From NCBI RefSeq assembly GCF_030605225.1, contig NZ_JAUWAV010000033.1:1-49098 (forward strand): DNA of 49,098 nucleotides, in the 5' to 3' direction. The translations under genes and the position numbers were made by a program. The DNA is from Geoalkalibacter sp. (GTDB taxonomy: Bacteria > Desulfobacterota > Desulfuromonadia > Desulfuromonadales > Geoalkalibacteraceae). The notes beneath the pieces are model-generated. The model saw only the letters and a program-made list of their open reading frames with translations, was not told the DNA's origin and searched no databases. Shown here one piece after another: positions 31,224 to 40,383 of the stretch. Positions within the stretch are counted from its first letter, which is position 1; the number at the start of each line of letters is the position of its first letter.

Positions 31224-33893
31224 ATGGACGTCATCACGACTCACATCAACGCCGACTTCGACTGCCTGGGCGGCATGATCGCCGCGAAAAAACTCTATCC
31301 CAAGGCCGAGATGGTGTTTGCCGGCGCCCAGGAGCGCAGTCTGCGTGAGTTTTTTCTGAAAAGCGCCAGCTACGCCTATGCCTTCAAGCGCATCAAGGAC
31401 ATTGATCTTTCGGCCATCAAGCGACTGATCCTGGTCGATGTGCGCCAGGCCGAGCGCATTGGGCCCTTCGGCGAAGTGGCCCAGCGCGAAGGCGTCGAGC
31501 TGCATATCTTCGATCACCATCCGGGCGGGGAGGGCAACCTGCGGGGCAGTGTCGAATACGTCGAACCCGTCGGCTCGACGGTCACCGTGTTCTGCCGGCT
31601 GTTCAGGGAGCAGGGCATCCATCCCACCGCCGATGAAGCGACCCTGATGATGCTCGGGCTCTACGAGGACACCGGCAACCTCATGTTCGGTTCCACCACG
31701 GTGGCGGACTATCACGCCGCCGCCTTTCTGCTCGAGCACGGCGCGCACCTCGATGCCGTGGCCGACTTTCTCACCTACGAGATGACCGCCGAGCAGGTGG
31801 CGCTGCTGCACGAGCTCATCGCCAATCGCATCGTCCTCAACATTCACGGCTTCGACGTGAGTATCGCCCACGCCTCGACGGAGCACTTCGTCGGCGATCT
31901 GGCGGTGCTCACCCACAAGCTGCGCGACATGGAAAACCTCAAGGCGCTGATCGTCGCGGTACGCATGGGCGATCGCGTCTTCATGGTCGGCCGTTCGCGT
32001 CTTCCCGAGGTGCATGTCGGTGAAATCCTTTCAGAATTCGGCGGGGGCGGGCATGCTTTCGCGGCCTCGGCGGCGGTGCGCGGCCAGACCCTGGTGCAGG
32101 TGCTGGAACGCCTGAATTCCCTGTTGCCGCGCCACGTCAACCCGCGTGTCGAAGCCCGGCATCTCATGTCCTACCCGGTCAAGACCGTCACGCCCCAGAC
32201 CAGCATCGAAGAGGTGCGCGCCTTTCTCACCCGCTACAACATCAATGCCGCGCCGGTGGTGGAGGACGGACGGGTGATGGGCATTCTCACTCGGCAGATG
32301 GTGGAAAAAGCCGCCCATCACGGCCTGGGCGGGGTGGCCGCCGCCGAGTACATGGAGAGCGATTTTTCCACGGTCACGCCGGCTACCCCCATCGAGGAGT
32401 TGCAGGAACTGATCGTCGGGCGCAACCAGCGCTTCGTGCCGGTGCTCTCCGACGGGCATCTGGTCGGCGCCATCACCCGCACCGATCTGTTGCGCTACAT
32501 GGTCGATCGCGGCCCGCGCGGCGAACAGGGTCGGGAGCCCGACGGCGCTCGCGGCCTGACCGATCTCAAAAAGCGCGAAGTGGTGCGCATGCTGCGGGAG
32601 CAGCTGCCGGCGCGCGTGCGCGGACTGCTCGAGGATTTCGGCCGCACCGGCGATGCCCTGGGACTAAAAGTTTTTGCCGTGGGGGGCTTCGTGCGCGATC
32701 TGCTGTTGGAGGAGCCCAACCTCGATCTCGATATCGTCGTCGAGGGCGACGGCATCGCTTTTGCCGAGGCCTTCGCCCGCGAGCATGCCTGCCGGGTGCG
32801 CAGTCACGAAAAATTCGGCACGGCGGTGATCGTCTTTCCGGATGACTTCAAGGTCGATGTCGCCTCCACCCGGGTTGAATATTATCTGGAACCGGCCGCC
32901 CTGCCCACGGTGGAAACCGCGTCCCTCAAACTTGATCTCTACCGCCGGGATTTCACCATCAACACCCTGGCCATCATGCTCAACGCTGGGCGCTTCGGTG
33001 AACTGCTCGACTTTTTCGGCGGCCTGCGCGACCTGCGCGAAAAAGCGATTCGTGTGCTGCACAATCTGAGCTTCGTGGAAGATCCGACGCGGGTGTTTCG
33101 CGCCGTGCGCTTCGAGCAGCGCCTGGGGTTTCAGATCGGCAAGCAAACCGAGCACCTCATTCGCGGCGCCGTGCGCATGGGGTTTCTTGATCGCATCGGT
33201 GGCCCGCGACTGCTCAACGAAATTATTCACATTCTCGAGGAAGCGCGTCCCTTTCCGGCGGTGGAGCGGCTCGGGCGGCTGGATCTGCTCAAGTTTCTCC
33301 ATCCGGGGCTCGAAGTCGGCGAGGAAGGCCGCGAGGTGTTCGACCGGGCCGACCGGGCCATGAATTGGTATGAGCTGCTTTATACCGGGATTCCCTGCCG
33401 GCGCTGGCCGGTGTATTTCCTGTGCCTGATCCGCGAGCTTGATGATGACGGTGTTCATGGCATGTGCGAGCGCCTGGCGGTGCCCGGACGCTGGAGACCT
33501 TTGTTCTGCGACCAGCGGCGTCTGGCGCGCGCCACCCTGCAGCAGCTTCTCGCCTGCGCCAAACGGCGCAGGAAGCGTCCCTTGGACAGCGAGATTTATC
33601 AGTGGCTACAACCCTTTGATACAGAGATCCTGCTTTATCTCATGGCCTTGCTGGAGAGCGAGGAGGCGCGCAGTTGGATTTCTCTGTACGTGACCAGGCT
33701 GCGCGGCCAAAAATCGCTCCTCGGCGGCAGCGATCTGCGCAGCTTGGGCGTGCCGCCTGGTCCTCAGTATCGCGCGATCTTGCAACAGCTGCTCCTGGAG
33801 CGCATCGACGGCAAGGTGGTCACCCGCGACGATGAGGTGGAACTGGTGCGCCGCAAAATGGCCAGGCAAAAACGTCCGGGCGCAAGCTCCTGA
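31224..33893 (+). CDS. DHH/DHHA1 - CBS - tRNA nucleotidyltransferase / poly(A) polymerase fusion
   Basis: 889 residues. N-terminal DHH phosphoesterase (1-150: THINADFDCLGG, FDHH), DHHA1 with FGGGGHAFAAS (about 270-280), a CBS pair (about 310-430), then a class II nucleotidyltransferase head (VGGFVRDLLL near 488, NLDLDIVVEG, RRDFTIN) and an RNA-binding tail. The DHH half resembles NrnA nanoRNase/pAp phosphatase; the tail resembles A-adding or CC-adding tRNA enzymes or PAP. Geobacter relatives split CCA addition among several enzymes, so one protein may polymerise and another part degrade short RNA. Which nucleotide it adds cannot be read from sequence. ATG with a distant GGAG. Confidence 0.9.
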   Translation: MDVITTHINADFDCLGGMIAAKKLYPKAEMVFAGAQERSLREFFLKSASYAYAFKRIKDIDLSAIKRLILVDVRQAERIGPFGEVAQREGVELHIFDHHPGGEGNLRGSVEYVEPVGSTVTVFCRLFREQGIHPTADEATLMMLGLYEDTGNLMFGSTTVADYHAAAFLLEHGAHLDAVADFLTYEMTAEQVALLHELIANRIVLNIHGFDVSIAHASTEHFVGDLAVLTHKLRDMENLKALIVAVRMGDRVFMVGRSRLPEVHVGEILSEFGGGGHAFAASAAVRGQTLVQVLERLNSLLPRHVNPRVEARHLMSYPVKTVTPQTSIEEVRAFLTRYNINAAPVVEDGRVMGILTRQMVEKAAHHGLGGVAAAEYMESDFSTVTPATPIEELQELIVGRNQRFVPVLSDGHLVGAITRTDLLRYMVDRGPRGEQGREPDGARGLTDLKKREVVRMLREQLPARVRGLLEDFGRTGDALGLKVFAVGGFVRDLLLEEPNLDLDIVVEGDGIAFAEAFAREHACRVRSHEKFGTAVIVFPDDFKVDVASTRVEYYLEPAALPTVETASLKLDLYRRDFTINTLAIMLNAGRFGELLDFFGGLRDLREKAIRVLHNLSFVEDPTRVFRAVRFEQRLGFQIGKQTEHLIRGAVRMGFLDRIGGPRLLNEIIHILEEARPFPAVERLGRLDLLKFLHPGLEVGEEGREVFDRADRAMNWYELLYTGIPCRRWPVYFLCLIRELDDDGVHGMCERLAVPGRWRPLFCDQRRLARATLQQLLACAKRRRKRPLDSEIYQWLQPFDTEILLYLMALLESEEARSWISLYVTRLRGQKSLLGGSDLRSLGVPPGPQYRAILQQLLLERIDGKVVTRDDEVELVRRKMARQKRPGASS

Positions 33894-33954
33894 AATGCAT
33901 GGCACCCAGCTAAGCAATTGACCGGCGGTGCTTTTTCCCCTAGTCTGAATCCTT

Positions 33955-34641
33955 ATGGAAACCATTCTCGCGAAAATATCGATCATGCTGGTCCCGGCGC
34001 TCATGGCGGTGACCGTCCATGAGGTCGCTCACGGCTTTTTTGCCGACCGTTTCGGCGATCCGACCGCTCGGCTGCTCGGGCGCCTCTCGCCCAATCCCGT
34101 GCGCCATCTCGATCCTGTCGGTACCCTTGCCTTGCTGATTTTCGGTTTTGGCTGGGCGCGTCCGGTCCCGGTCAATTTTCAGAATTTGCGCAATCCCAAA
34201 GGCGATATGATCTGGGTGGCTTTGGCCGGACCCTTGGCCAATCTGACGTTGGCGATCCTGTCGGCCTTCGTCCTGCGCGGCATTCTGCTGGCCGCCGATT
34301 TCGTGCCGGTCGATCAGAAAATGGCGTTTCATGTCCTTGAACCCCTGGCTCTCATGGCCGGTTTCAGCCTGTATATCAACATCATCCTGGCGGTGTTCAA
34401 TCTGCTGCCGGTGCCGCCTCTCGACGGCGGCCGCGTCATGGTCGGCGTTTTGCCGCCTCGACAGGCCGAATTGCTCGCGCGCATCGAGCCTTTCGGTTTT
34501 ATTCTCATCATCTTTCTGATTTTCTTCACCGATCTGTATCGCCTGTTTCTTGCACCGATTGTTTTTGGCATCGTCGGTTTCATGGCGGGTCGCCAGGAAT
34601 TCATGGTGTTTCGCGCCATCGAGTTTCTCTTTGGGCGCTGA
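33955..34641 (+). CDS. Site-2-protease-like membrane metalloprotease (M50)
   Basis: 228 residues, about five to six membrane segments. Zinc motif HEVAH (22-26) in the first segment and the third ligand in NLLPVPPLDGGR (about 155). These compact M50B proteins cleave substrates within the membrane; targets are unknown here. The gene sits before rluB, an order common in bacteria where scpA/scpB genes intervene; those are missing. No ribosome site is visible before the ATG. Confidence 0.9.
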   Translation: METILAKISIMLVPALMAVTVHEVAHGFFADRFGDPTARLLGRLSPNPVRHLDPVGTLALLIFGFGWARPVPVNFQNLRNPKGDMIWVALAGPLANLTLAILSAFVLRGILLAADFVPVDQKMAFHVLEPLALMAGFSLYINIILAVFNLLPVPPLDGGRVMVGVLPPRQAELLARIEPFGFILIIFLIFFTDLYRLFLAPIVFGIVGFMAGRQEFMVFRAIEFLFGR

Positions 34642-34669
34642 TGGAGAAAGCCCCTTGCCCGGAGGGATC

Positions 34670-35380
34670 ATGCAGGAGCGTTTGCAGAAGCTGATTGCCT
34701 CGGCCGGATTGGGCTCGCGCCGTCAGGCGGAGGAATGGATCGCCGCCGGGCTGGTTTCGATCAACGACCGTGTCGCGACCCTGGGTGAGAAAGCCGACCC
34801 GCACAAGGATCGGATTCTGGTCAAGGGTCGGCCCTTGCCGCGCGCCGAGGAGAAAGTCTATTTGCTCCTGCACAAGCCTGCGGGTTACGTGACGACGCTG
34901 AGCGATCCCGAGGGGCGGCCCATCGTGACCGATTTGCTCAAGAATTGCGCGGCGCGCGTTTTTCCCGTCGGACGTCTGGATGTCGCCACGGAGGGCTTGC
35001 TGCTTCTGACCAACGATGGCGTCCTGGCTCAGCGACTGGCGCATCCGCGCCACAAGGTTGAAAAAACCTATTTGGTGAAAGTCCGGGGCCTGCTGAGCGA
35101 TGAGGCGCGCCGTCAGTTGGAGAAGGGTGTCAAATTGGAGGATGGATTGACGCTGCCGGCGCTTGTCGAGAAGGTGCGAACCACGGCCGGCAACACCTGG
35201 TTCGAACTGGTGCTGCGCGAGGGGCGCAACCGGCAGGTGCGACGCATGTGCGAGGCGCTCGGCTACCCCGTGGTGCGCCTCAAGCGTCTGCGCGTCGGCT
35301 TTCTGGAGTTGGGCGGTCTTGGGGTGGGGCAATACCGTTGCCTGACCCGCCGGGAAATATCACGTCTTGGAGAGCTATAA
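34670..35380 (+). CDS. rluB: 23S rRNA pseudouridine synthase (RluB family)
   Basis: 236 residues. N-terminal S4 domain (MQERLQKLIASAGLGSRRQAEEWI), linker YLLLHKPAGYVTT, and the RsuA/RluB catalytic motif GRLDVATEGLLLLTNDG with its aspartate. EGRNRQVRRMCEALGYPV closes the active site. It isomerises a uridine in helix 89-type 23S rRNA in relatives; the exact site is inferred. GGAGGG lies unusually close (three bases) to the ATG at 34670. Last gene before a sigma-70 promoter. Confidence 0.92.
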   Translation: MQERLQKLIASAGLGSRRQAEEWIAAGLVSINDRVATLGEKADPHKDRILVKGRPLPRAEEKVYLLLHKPAGYVTTLSDPEGRPIVTDLLKNCAARVFPVGRLDVATEGLLLLTNDGVLAQRLAHPRHKVEKTYLVKVRGLLSDEARRQLEKGVKLEDGLTLPALVEKVRTTAGNTWFELVLREGRNRQVRRMCEALGYPVVRLKRLRVGFLELGGLGVGQYRCLTRREISRLGEL

Positions 35381-35405
35381 GCGGCCCGGGACTCTATGCA
35401 GGTCC

Positions 35406-35434
35406 TTGACAGTGCATATCTCGCTCTATATCAT
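35406..35434 (+). promoter_or_regulatory. Sigma-70 promoter of the large TPR gene
   Basis: TTGACA, 17 bases, TATCAT: a consensus -35 and a 5/6 -10 at ideal spacing. The start point near 35441 excludes a TTG codon at 35438 and supports the TTG at 35468 as the translation start. Confidence 0.8.
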
Positions 35435-35467
35435 TAATTGGCATTTATAGAAAAAGGGAGAATCGGT

Positions 35468-37552
35468 TTGTCGAATAAAGAAAAATTGATCGCCTCGGCC
35501 CAGAAAAACCTGCTCAAGGGGCAGGTGACCAAGGCGATCAAGGATTACCAGCGGGTGGTCGAGCTTGACCCCAAGGATATTCGCAACCGCCAGAAACTGG
35601 CCGACCTCTTCGTGCGCGCCAAAATGCTCAAGGAGGCACAGGAGCACTATGAGGCGGTGGCGCGCTATTTTTCGGAAAACGGCTTCTTCCTCAAGGCCAT
35701 CGCCGTTTACAAGCAGATGCAGAGGCTCGATCCGTCGCGCATCGATATCTATCATCGGCTGGCCGAGCTCAATGCCCGCCAGGGCCTGGTGGGCAACTCG
35801 CTCGCGGAATACAAAAGCCTGGTGAATCATTACGAGAAGCTGGGGCTGTTGCCCGAAGCCGTCAACGTTCTGCAAAAGATGAAAGATGTCGATCCGGAAA
35901 ATCTCAATATCCGGGTCAAAATCGCTGAAACCTACGCCCGGGCCGGGATGCAGGACAAGGGTAAAGCCGAATTTCTCGATATCCTCAAAGCGCTCAAGGC
36001 CAAGCGCGACCCTGCGAAAATCCTCAAGCTGTTTGAAATTTTTCAACCTCTCTTTCCCGAGGATATGGAGATCCGCATCGGTCAGGCCCGCGCCCTGATT
36101 GATGCAGGCGATGCGGCCAAGGGAGTCGATCGGCTCAAAAAACTTCTCGTCGCGCAACCCGCCAATCCCGACCTGTTGCGTCATCTGGCGGCGGGGCTTC
36201 ATCGTCTGGGGGATTTCGAGGGAGAACGCGCCGCCTGCAAGAATCTGCTCGAATTGGTACCCGGCGATGCGCATATCCGCGAGGGGTATCTGCGCGCCTG
36301 TCTCAAAGCGCAAAATCCCGAGGAGGCCCTGGAGAAGCTCGAACTCTGGCGCGAGGATTTTGTCGCCGCCAAGCGTATCGACCTGCTCAAGGATCTCTAC
36401 GAGAAGCTTCATGAGGCCCTGCCGCGGGAACCGCGGGTCGTCAAAGGCCTCAAAAGTCTCTACCAGACCCTCGGTGAAGGCGATAAATTGCTCGACATCA
36501 TGGCCTTTTCCGGCGACGCCAGCCTGGTCGACTCCCTCGCGGACGAAGATGGCGAGCGCCACCCGCCTCTTCCGAGCGCGGATACGGCGGAGTTTCTGCA
36601 ACTGGGCGAGGATTCGAAAGAGGAACTTCTCGGCGAGGAGCCCGACCAGATCGAGGATCTCCCCCTGGAATTTCTCATGGACGAACCAGCCCCCGCGGAG
36701 CCTGTCAGGGAAGAGCCGCGGATCAGGGAGCCCTTGGTCGACGAGGATCTGGAACTGGATCTCGAATTTGACGGGGAGATCTTCGCCGAGACCGTTCCCA
36801 TGGCGGCTACCAAAATCTCCGGCGAGGACGATGCCTTCGACGGCGACTCCGGAGAACTGGAACTCATCGAGTTGCCCGAATTGCTTTCCGGGGAACCGGC
36901 GTTCGTCGAAGACCTCGCCGAATCCGAATCGGTTCCGACGCCGGAGGAGGGCGGAGCGGATTTTTTCGCCGACGAACTGCCCGACCTGGAATTCGACCTG
37001 GAACCGCAGCCTGAGTCTTTATCCGCAAGCAGTTCGGCGGCTGGAGGGGCGACATCCGTGCCTCTGAGCGAGGTGGATCGCGCGCGCCTGGATGGTGATC
37101 TGCATCGGTTCAAGAAAGTGCTGGAAAGCCAAATCGATGAAGGCGACGCCGAAACCCATTTCAATCTGGGGATCGCATTCAAGGAGATGGGCCTTCTCGA
37201 TGATGCGGTCGCCGAGTTCGACCAGGCGATGAAAAATCTGGCGCGCCGGCTCGATTCCCTTGCTCTCAAGGGCATTTGTCTCGCGGAAAAAGGTGATCTC
37301 GACGGCGCCGAGGAGGCTTTCAAGTCGGCTCTACTTCTGCCGGATATCGCCGAGAGCGATCTGTGCAATCTCTACTTCGAACTGGGACTGCTCCACGAAA
37401 AGCGGCGCCAGGCCAAGGAGGCCCTCGGGTATTTCGAGCGGGTCGCGGTTCAGGATCCATCCTTTCGCGAAGTGTCCCAGGTCATTCGCAAACTCCGTCG
37501 CGAACTCGGCATCGGCGGGGGAGACGACAAGGGCCGAGTTTCTTACCTCTAA
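35468..37552 (+). CDS. Large TPR protein with an acidic central region
   Basis: 694 residues from a TTG (AGGGAG seven bases upstream; downstream of a consensus promoter). N-terminal TPR repeats cover about 1-300 (LLKGQVTKAIKDYQRVVELDP, then AVYKQMQRLDPSRIDIYHRL and similar). The middle (about 365-530) is very rich in Glu/Asp/Leu/Pro and probably disordered. Further TPRs fill 545-694 (ETHFNLGIAFKEMGLLDDAV). No signal peptide or membrane segment. It is followed 30 bases on by an ExeA-like ATPase; the pair suggests assembly of a secretion, pilus or envelope machine, but that is only neighbourhood evidence. No named homologue recognised. Confidence 0.8.
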   Translation: MSNKEKLIASAQKNLLKGQVTKAIKDYQRVVELDPKDIRNRQKLADLFVRAKMLKEAQEHYEAVARYFSENGFFLKAIAVYKQMQRLDPSRIDIYHRLAELNARQGLVGNSLAEYKSLVNHYEKLGLLPEAVNVLQKMKDVDPENLNIRVKIAETYARAGMQDKGKAEFLDILKALKAKRDPAKILKLFEIFQPLFPEDMEIRIGQARALIDAGDAAKGVDRLKKLLVAQPANPDLLRHLAAGLHRLGDFEGERAACKNLLELVPGDAHIREGYLRACLKAQNPEEALEKLELWREDFVAAKRIDLLKDLYEKLHEALPREPRVVKGLKSLYQTLGEGDKLLDIMAFSGDASLVDSLADEDGERHPPLPSADTAEFLQLGEDSKEELLGEEPDQIEDLPLEFLMDEPAPAEPVREEPRIREPLVDEDLELDLEFDGEIFAETVPMAATKISGEDDAFDGDSGELELIELPELLSGEPAFVEDLAESESVPTPEEGGADFFADELPDLEFDLEPQPESLSASSSAAGGATSVPLSEVDRARLDGDLHRFKKVLESQIDEGDAETHFNLGIAFKEMGLLDDAVAEFDQAMKNLARRLDSLALKGICLAEKGDLDGAEEAFKSALLLPDIAESDLCNLYFELGLLHEKRRQAKEALGYFERVAVQDPSFREVSQVIRKLRRELGIGGGDDKGRVSYL

Positions 37553-37582
37553 GGCTTCGGGGGGCGGCAAAGGGCGTGAAGC

Positions 37583-38485
37583 ATGAGCTATCTTGAACAT
37601 TTCGAGTTTGCCCGTGAGCCCTTTTCCAATGCTCCCGACGCGCGGTTTTATTTCGACAGCGAACAGCATTTGCAGGCGCAGCGTCGGTTGCGCTTTGCCG
37701 TGGATTCCAACAAGGGGCTGGCCGTGGTGGTGGGCGGCATCGGCACCGGCAAGACCACTCTGGCGCGCCGCATGCTTGATCAACTTGGCGAGGATCGCTA
37801 CCAGTCGAGCCTGCTGATCATGGTGCATTCGGGCGTGACGCCCGAATGGCTTCTGTCGCATATCGCCCTGCAGATGGGGGTCGCGTCTCCCGCCGCTGAT
37901 CGCCTGGTGATTTTGCGGCAACTCTACGAACGCCTTCTGGAGATCGATGCCCAGGGCCGGCGTGCGGTGATCCTCATCGATGAAGCCCAGATGCTTCAAA
38001 CCCGTGAACTGATGGAGGAATTTCGTGGCCTTCTGAATCTGGAAATTCCCGGGCGCAAACTCTTGAATATCCTTTTTTTCGGATTGCCGGAACTTGAGGA
38101 CAACCTGCGTCTCGACCCGCCCCTCGCGCAACGGGTGGCGGTGCGCTGCCAGATCACTCCCTTTACCGCACAGAACACCGCCACCTATATCTGGCATCGT
38201 CTGCAGGTCGCGGGTGGCCGACGCATGGTCTTCGACGACGATGCCATCGCCGCCGTTCATCAGTACTCTCGGGGGGTGCCGCGCCTCATCAACACCCTGT
38301 GCGATAACTGCCTTTTCGACGCGGCGCTTCTCGACCGCAAGCAGATCGACGAACAGATCGTAATTCAAGCGGCACAGGCCCTGGACTTGAGCGGCGATGA
38401 TAGCGCGCCGCTCGACGATGTCGATCTTGATCGGGGCCTTGAGCAGATCGAATCGATGCTCGACCGGCTGGAGATGAAATTGTGA
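37583..38485 (+). CDS. ExeA/GspA-like AAA ATPase
   Basis: 300 residues. Begins YLEHFEFAREPFSNAPDARFYF, the ExeA-family N-terminus. Walker A GGIGTGKTT (about 51-58), Walker B AVILIDEAQ, sensor-type ILFFGLPEL and an arginine-rich C-terminal lid (GVPRLINTLCDN). In Aeromonas ExeA helps place the type II secretin through peptidoglycan, but the family also includes transposition and unknown ATPases. No peptidoglycan-binding domain or membrane segment is seen, so it is shorter than ExeA. Cotranscribed with the TPR gene and ended by a terminator. Confidence 0.85.
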   Translation: MSYLEHFEFAREPFSNAPDARFYFDSEQHLQAQRRLRFAVDSNKGLAVVVGGIGTGKTTLARRMLDQLGEDRYQSSLLIMVHSGVTPEWLLSHIALQMGVASPAADRLVILRQLYERLLEIDAQGRRAVILIDEAQMLQTRELMEEFRGLLNLEIPGRKLLNILFFGLPELEDNLRLDPPLAQRVAVRCQITPFTAQNTATYIWHRLQVAGGRRMVFDDDAIAAVHQYSRGVPRLINTLCDNCLFDAALLDRKQIDEQIVIQAAQALDLSGDDSAPLDDVDLDRGLEQIESMLDRLEMKL

Positions 38486-38521
38486 TCGGCTAGACCCTCA
38501 AAGGTTGCGATGCAAACAAGG

Positions 38522-38546
38522 GCCGCGGCTGGTGCGCGGCTTTTTT
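38522..38546 (+). terminator. Intrinsic terminator after the ExeA-like gene
   Basis: GCCGCG-N7-CGCGGC followed by T6, placed 36 bases after the ExeA-like stop and only 11 bases before the mutL start. mutL expression therefore depends on readthrough or on a promoter inside the upstream gene. Confidence 0.8.
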
Positions 38547-38557
38547 CTTGGATGGCC

Positions 38558-40372
38558 ATGCGCTCTAAAATCTCCATTCTTCCTGAAAATCTCTGCAACA
38601 TGATCGCCGCCGGAGAGGTGGTGGAGCGCCCGGCCTCCGTCATCAAGGAGTTGCTGGAAAATGCTCTGGATGCCGGGGCGGGCGATATATTGGTCGAAGC
38701 GGAAAACGGCGGGAAAAAACTGATGCGCGTCACCGACGACGGCGAGGGTATGACTCGCGACGATGCTTTTCTCTGTCTGGAGCGACATGCCACGAGCAAG
38801 ATCCGCGCACCGCGGGATCTCGCCGCCTTGACCACCCTTGGGTTTCGCGGCGAGGCGCTGCCGGCCATCGCCTCGGTGAGCCGGCTGACCTTGCGGACCT
38901 GCGCCAACGAGCAGGGCGAGGGCGTGGAAATTTATCTCGAAGGCGGCAGCGTGCGCAACAGCAGGGATCTGGGATTGCCGCGCGGCACCAGCATCGAGGT
39001 GCGCAGTCTGTTCTTCAACACTCCGGCGCGGCGCAAATTTCTGCGGCGCGATGAAACGGAACTGGGCCATATCGCCGATGTCGTCACCAAGCAGGCGTTG
39101 GCCCATCCGCAGGTCCGCTTTCGCCTGGTGCATAATGGTCGTCAACTCTTCGAGGTCCGGCGCGGCAGTCGGCTCGATGAGCGCATCGCCGCGTTTCTCG
39201 GCCGGCCCCTGCTCAAGGATCTGGTGCCGGTGCAGGCAGGCAACAAGGGCGAGCTCCATTTGTCCGGTTTTGTTTGTCCACCGACCATTCATCGCTCGGC
39301 GAGCAGCGCCATCTACACCTTCATCAACGGGCGCTATGTGCGCGACCGGGTGGTGCAGCACGGGGTGCTCGAAGGCTATCGCACCCTCCTGATGAAGGGA
39401 CGCTATCCGGTGGTGGTGCTGTTTCTGGAGATCGATCCGGCCGAGGTGGACGTCAATGTGCATCCCACCAAGCATGAGGTGCGTTTTCGCGACCAGGCGC
39501 GGGTTCACGACTTCATCGCCGAGGCCGTGCGCCAGGTGCTCAAGGATTCGCCGGGTCTGCGCTCCGCACCTGAATCCCGGATCTTTGCGCCGCGTGCCGA
39601 GGATGCCCAGGCACTGTCGGCTCCTCGGCCCGATGCCGCCGAGATGGCGCGACATCGGGTCGAAGAGGCGCTGAGCAGCTATGGTCGACGGACGGATGTC
39701 GCTCCGGCGGCGCCTGTTTTCAGGGCGCAGCCGGCCGCCACGGCCCCCTCGGACTCTTCGGCTCGTTCGGTATCCGAGGCGGTGGGCGGTTTCTTTTCTT
39801 CCTTGCGCTATCTCGGCCAATACCGCAACGGCTATCTGCTGTGCCAGGACGGTGAAGATCTGATCCTGATCGATCAGCATGCCGCCCATGAACGGATACG
39901 TTTTGAAAAATTGCGGGCGGATTTTCAGCGCGGCGAGCCGGCCCGGCAAAGCCTGTTGTTTCCCGAGATCATCGAGTTTGATTTCAAAGCTGCCGCCGCC
40001 CTGGCCGAAACCCTGCCGCTGGCGGAGCGCTTTGGTTTTGAGATCGAGCCCTTCGGCGGCAAGGCCTTTGCCGTCAAGGCGGTGCCGACGACCCTGGTCG
40101 GGGCGGATGTGGAAAGGCTTTTGCGCGATCTGGTGGCCGATCTGGAAGAGATAGGCCGAAGCGGCGTCGCCGATGATGCCCTGGATGAGGTGTTCATGCG
40201 CCTGGCCTGCCATGGGGTGGTGCGGGCCGATCAGGCCTTGACCCCCGGCGAGGCGCAACGGTTGCTGCGCGATCTCGACGAGGTTGATTTCAGCGCGCAC
40301 TGTCCCCATGGGCGTCCGGTGCAGGTTCGTTTGACCCTGGGCGAAGTGGAACGCATGTTTCGACGCGCTTGA
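38558..40372 (+). CDS. mutL: DNA mismatch repair protein MutL
   Basis: 604 residues from the ATG at 38558; an ATG at 38552 is equally in frame. GHKL ATPase N-terminus: ILPENLCNMIAAGEVVERP, ENALDAGA, DDGEGM, TLGFRGEALPA, GTSIEVRSLFFNTPAR. The C-terminal domain carries the endonuclease motif DQHA-x2-E-x4-E (about 437-448), with ACHGVV and CPHGRP completing the metal site. So this MutL should nick DNA itself, and no MutH is expected. MutS is not in the window. A Pro/Ala/Ser-rich linker (about 340-415) joins the halves. Followed by miaA and hfq, the common mutL-miaA-hfq order. Confidence 0.96.
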   Translation: MRSKISILPENLCNMIAAGEVVERPASVIKELLENALDAGAGDILVEAENGGKKLMRVTDDGEGMTRDDAFLCLERHATSKIRAPRDLAALTTLGFRGEALPAIASVSRLTLRTCANEQGEGVEIYLEGGSVRNSRDLGLPRGTSIEVRSLFFNTPARRKFLRRDETELGHIADVVTKQALAHPQVRFRLVHNGRQLFEVRRGSRLDERIAAFLGRPLLKDLVPVQAGNKGELHLSGFVCPPTIHRSASSAIYTFINGRYVRDRVVQHGVLEGYRTLLMKGRYPVVVLFLEIDPAEVDVNVHPTKHEVRFRDQARVHDFIAEAVRQVLKDSPGLRSAPESRIFAPRAEDAQALSAPRPDAAEMARHRVEEALSSYGRRTDVAPAAPVFRAQPAATAPSDSSARSVSEAVGGFFSSLRYLGQYRNGYLLCQDGEDLILIDQHAAHERIRFEKLRADFQRGEPARQSLLFPEIIEFDFKAAAALAETLPLAERFGFEIEPFGGKAFAVKAVPTTLVGADVERLLRDLVADLEEIGRSGVADDALDEVFMRLACHGVVRADQALTPGEAQRLLRDLDEVDFSAHCPHGRPVQVRLTLGEVERMFRRA

Positions 40373-40383
40373 GGGCAAGGACC

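Noticed and set aside
33898-33945. Terminator after the nucleotidyltransferase fusion
   Set aside because: Only a 5-bp GCACC/GGTGC stem with a 20-base loop before T5; too weak to call.
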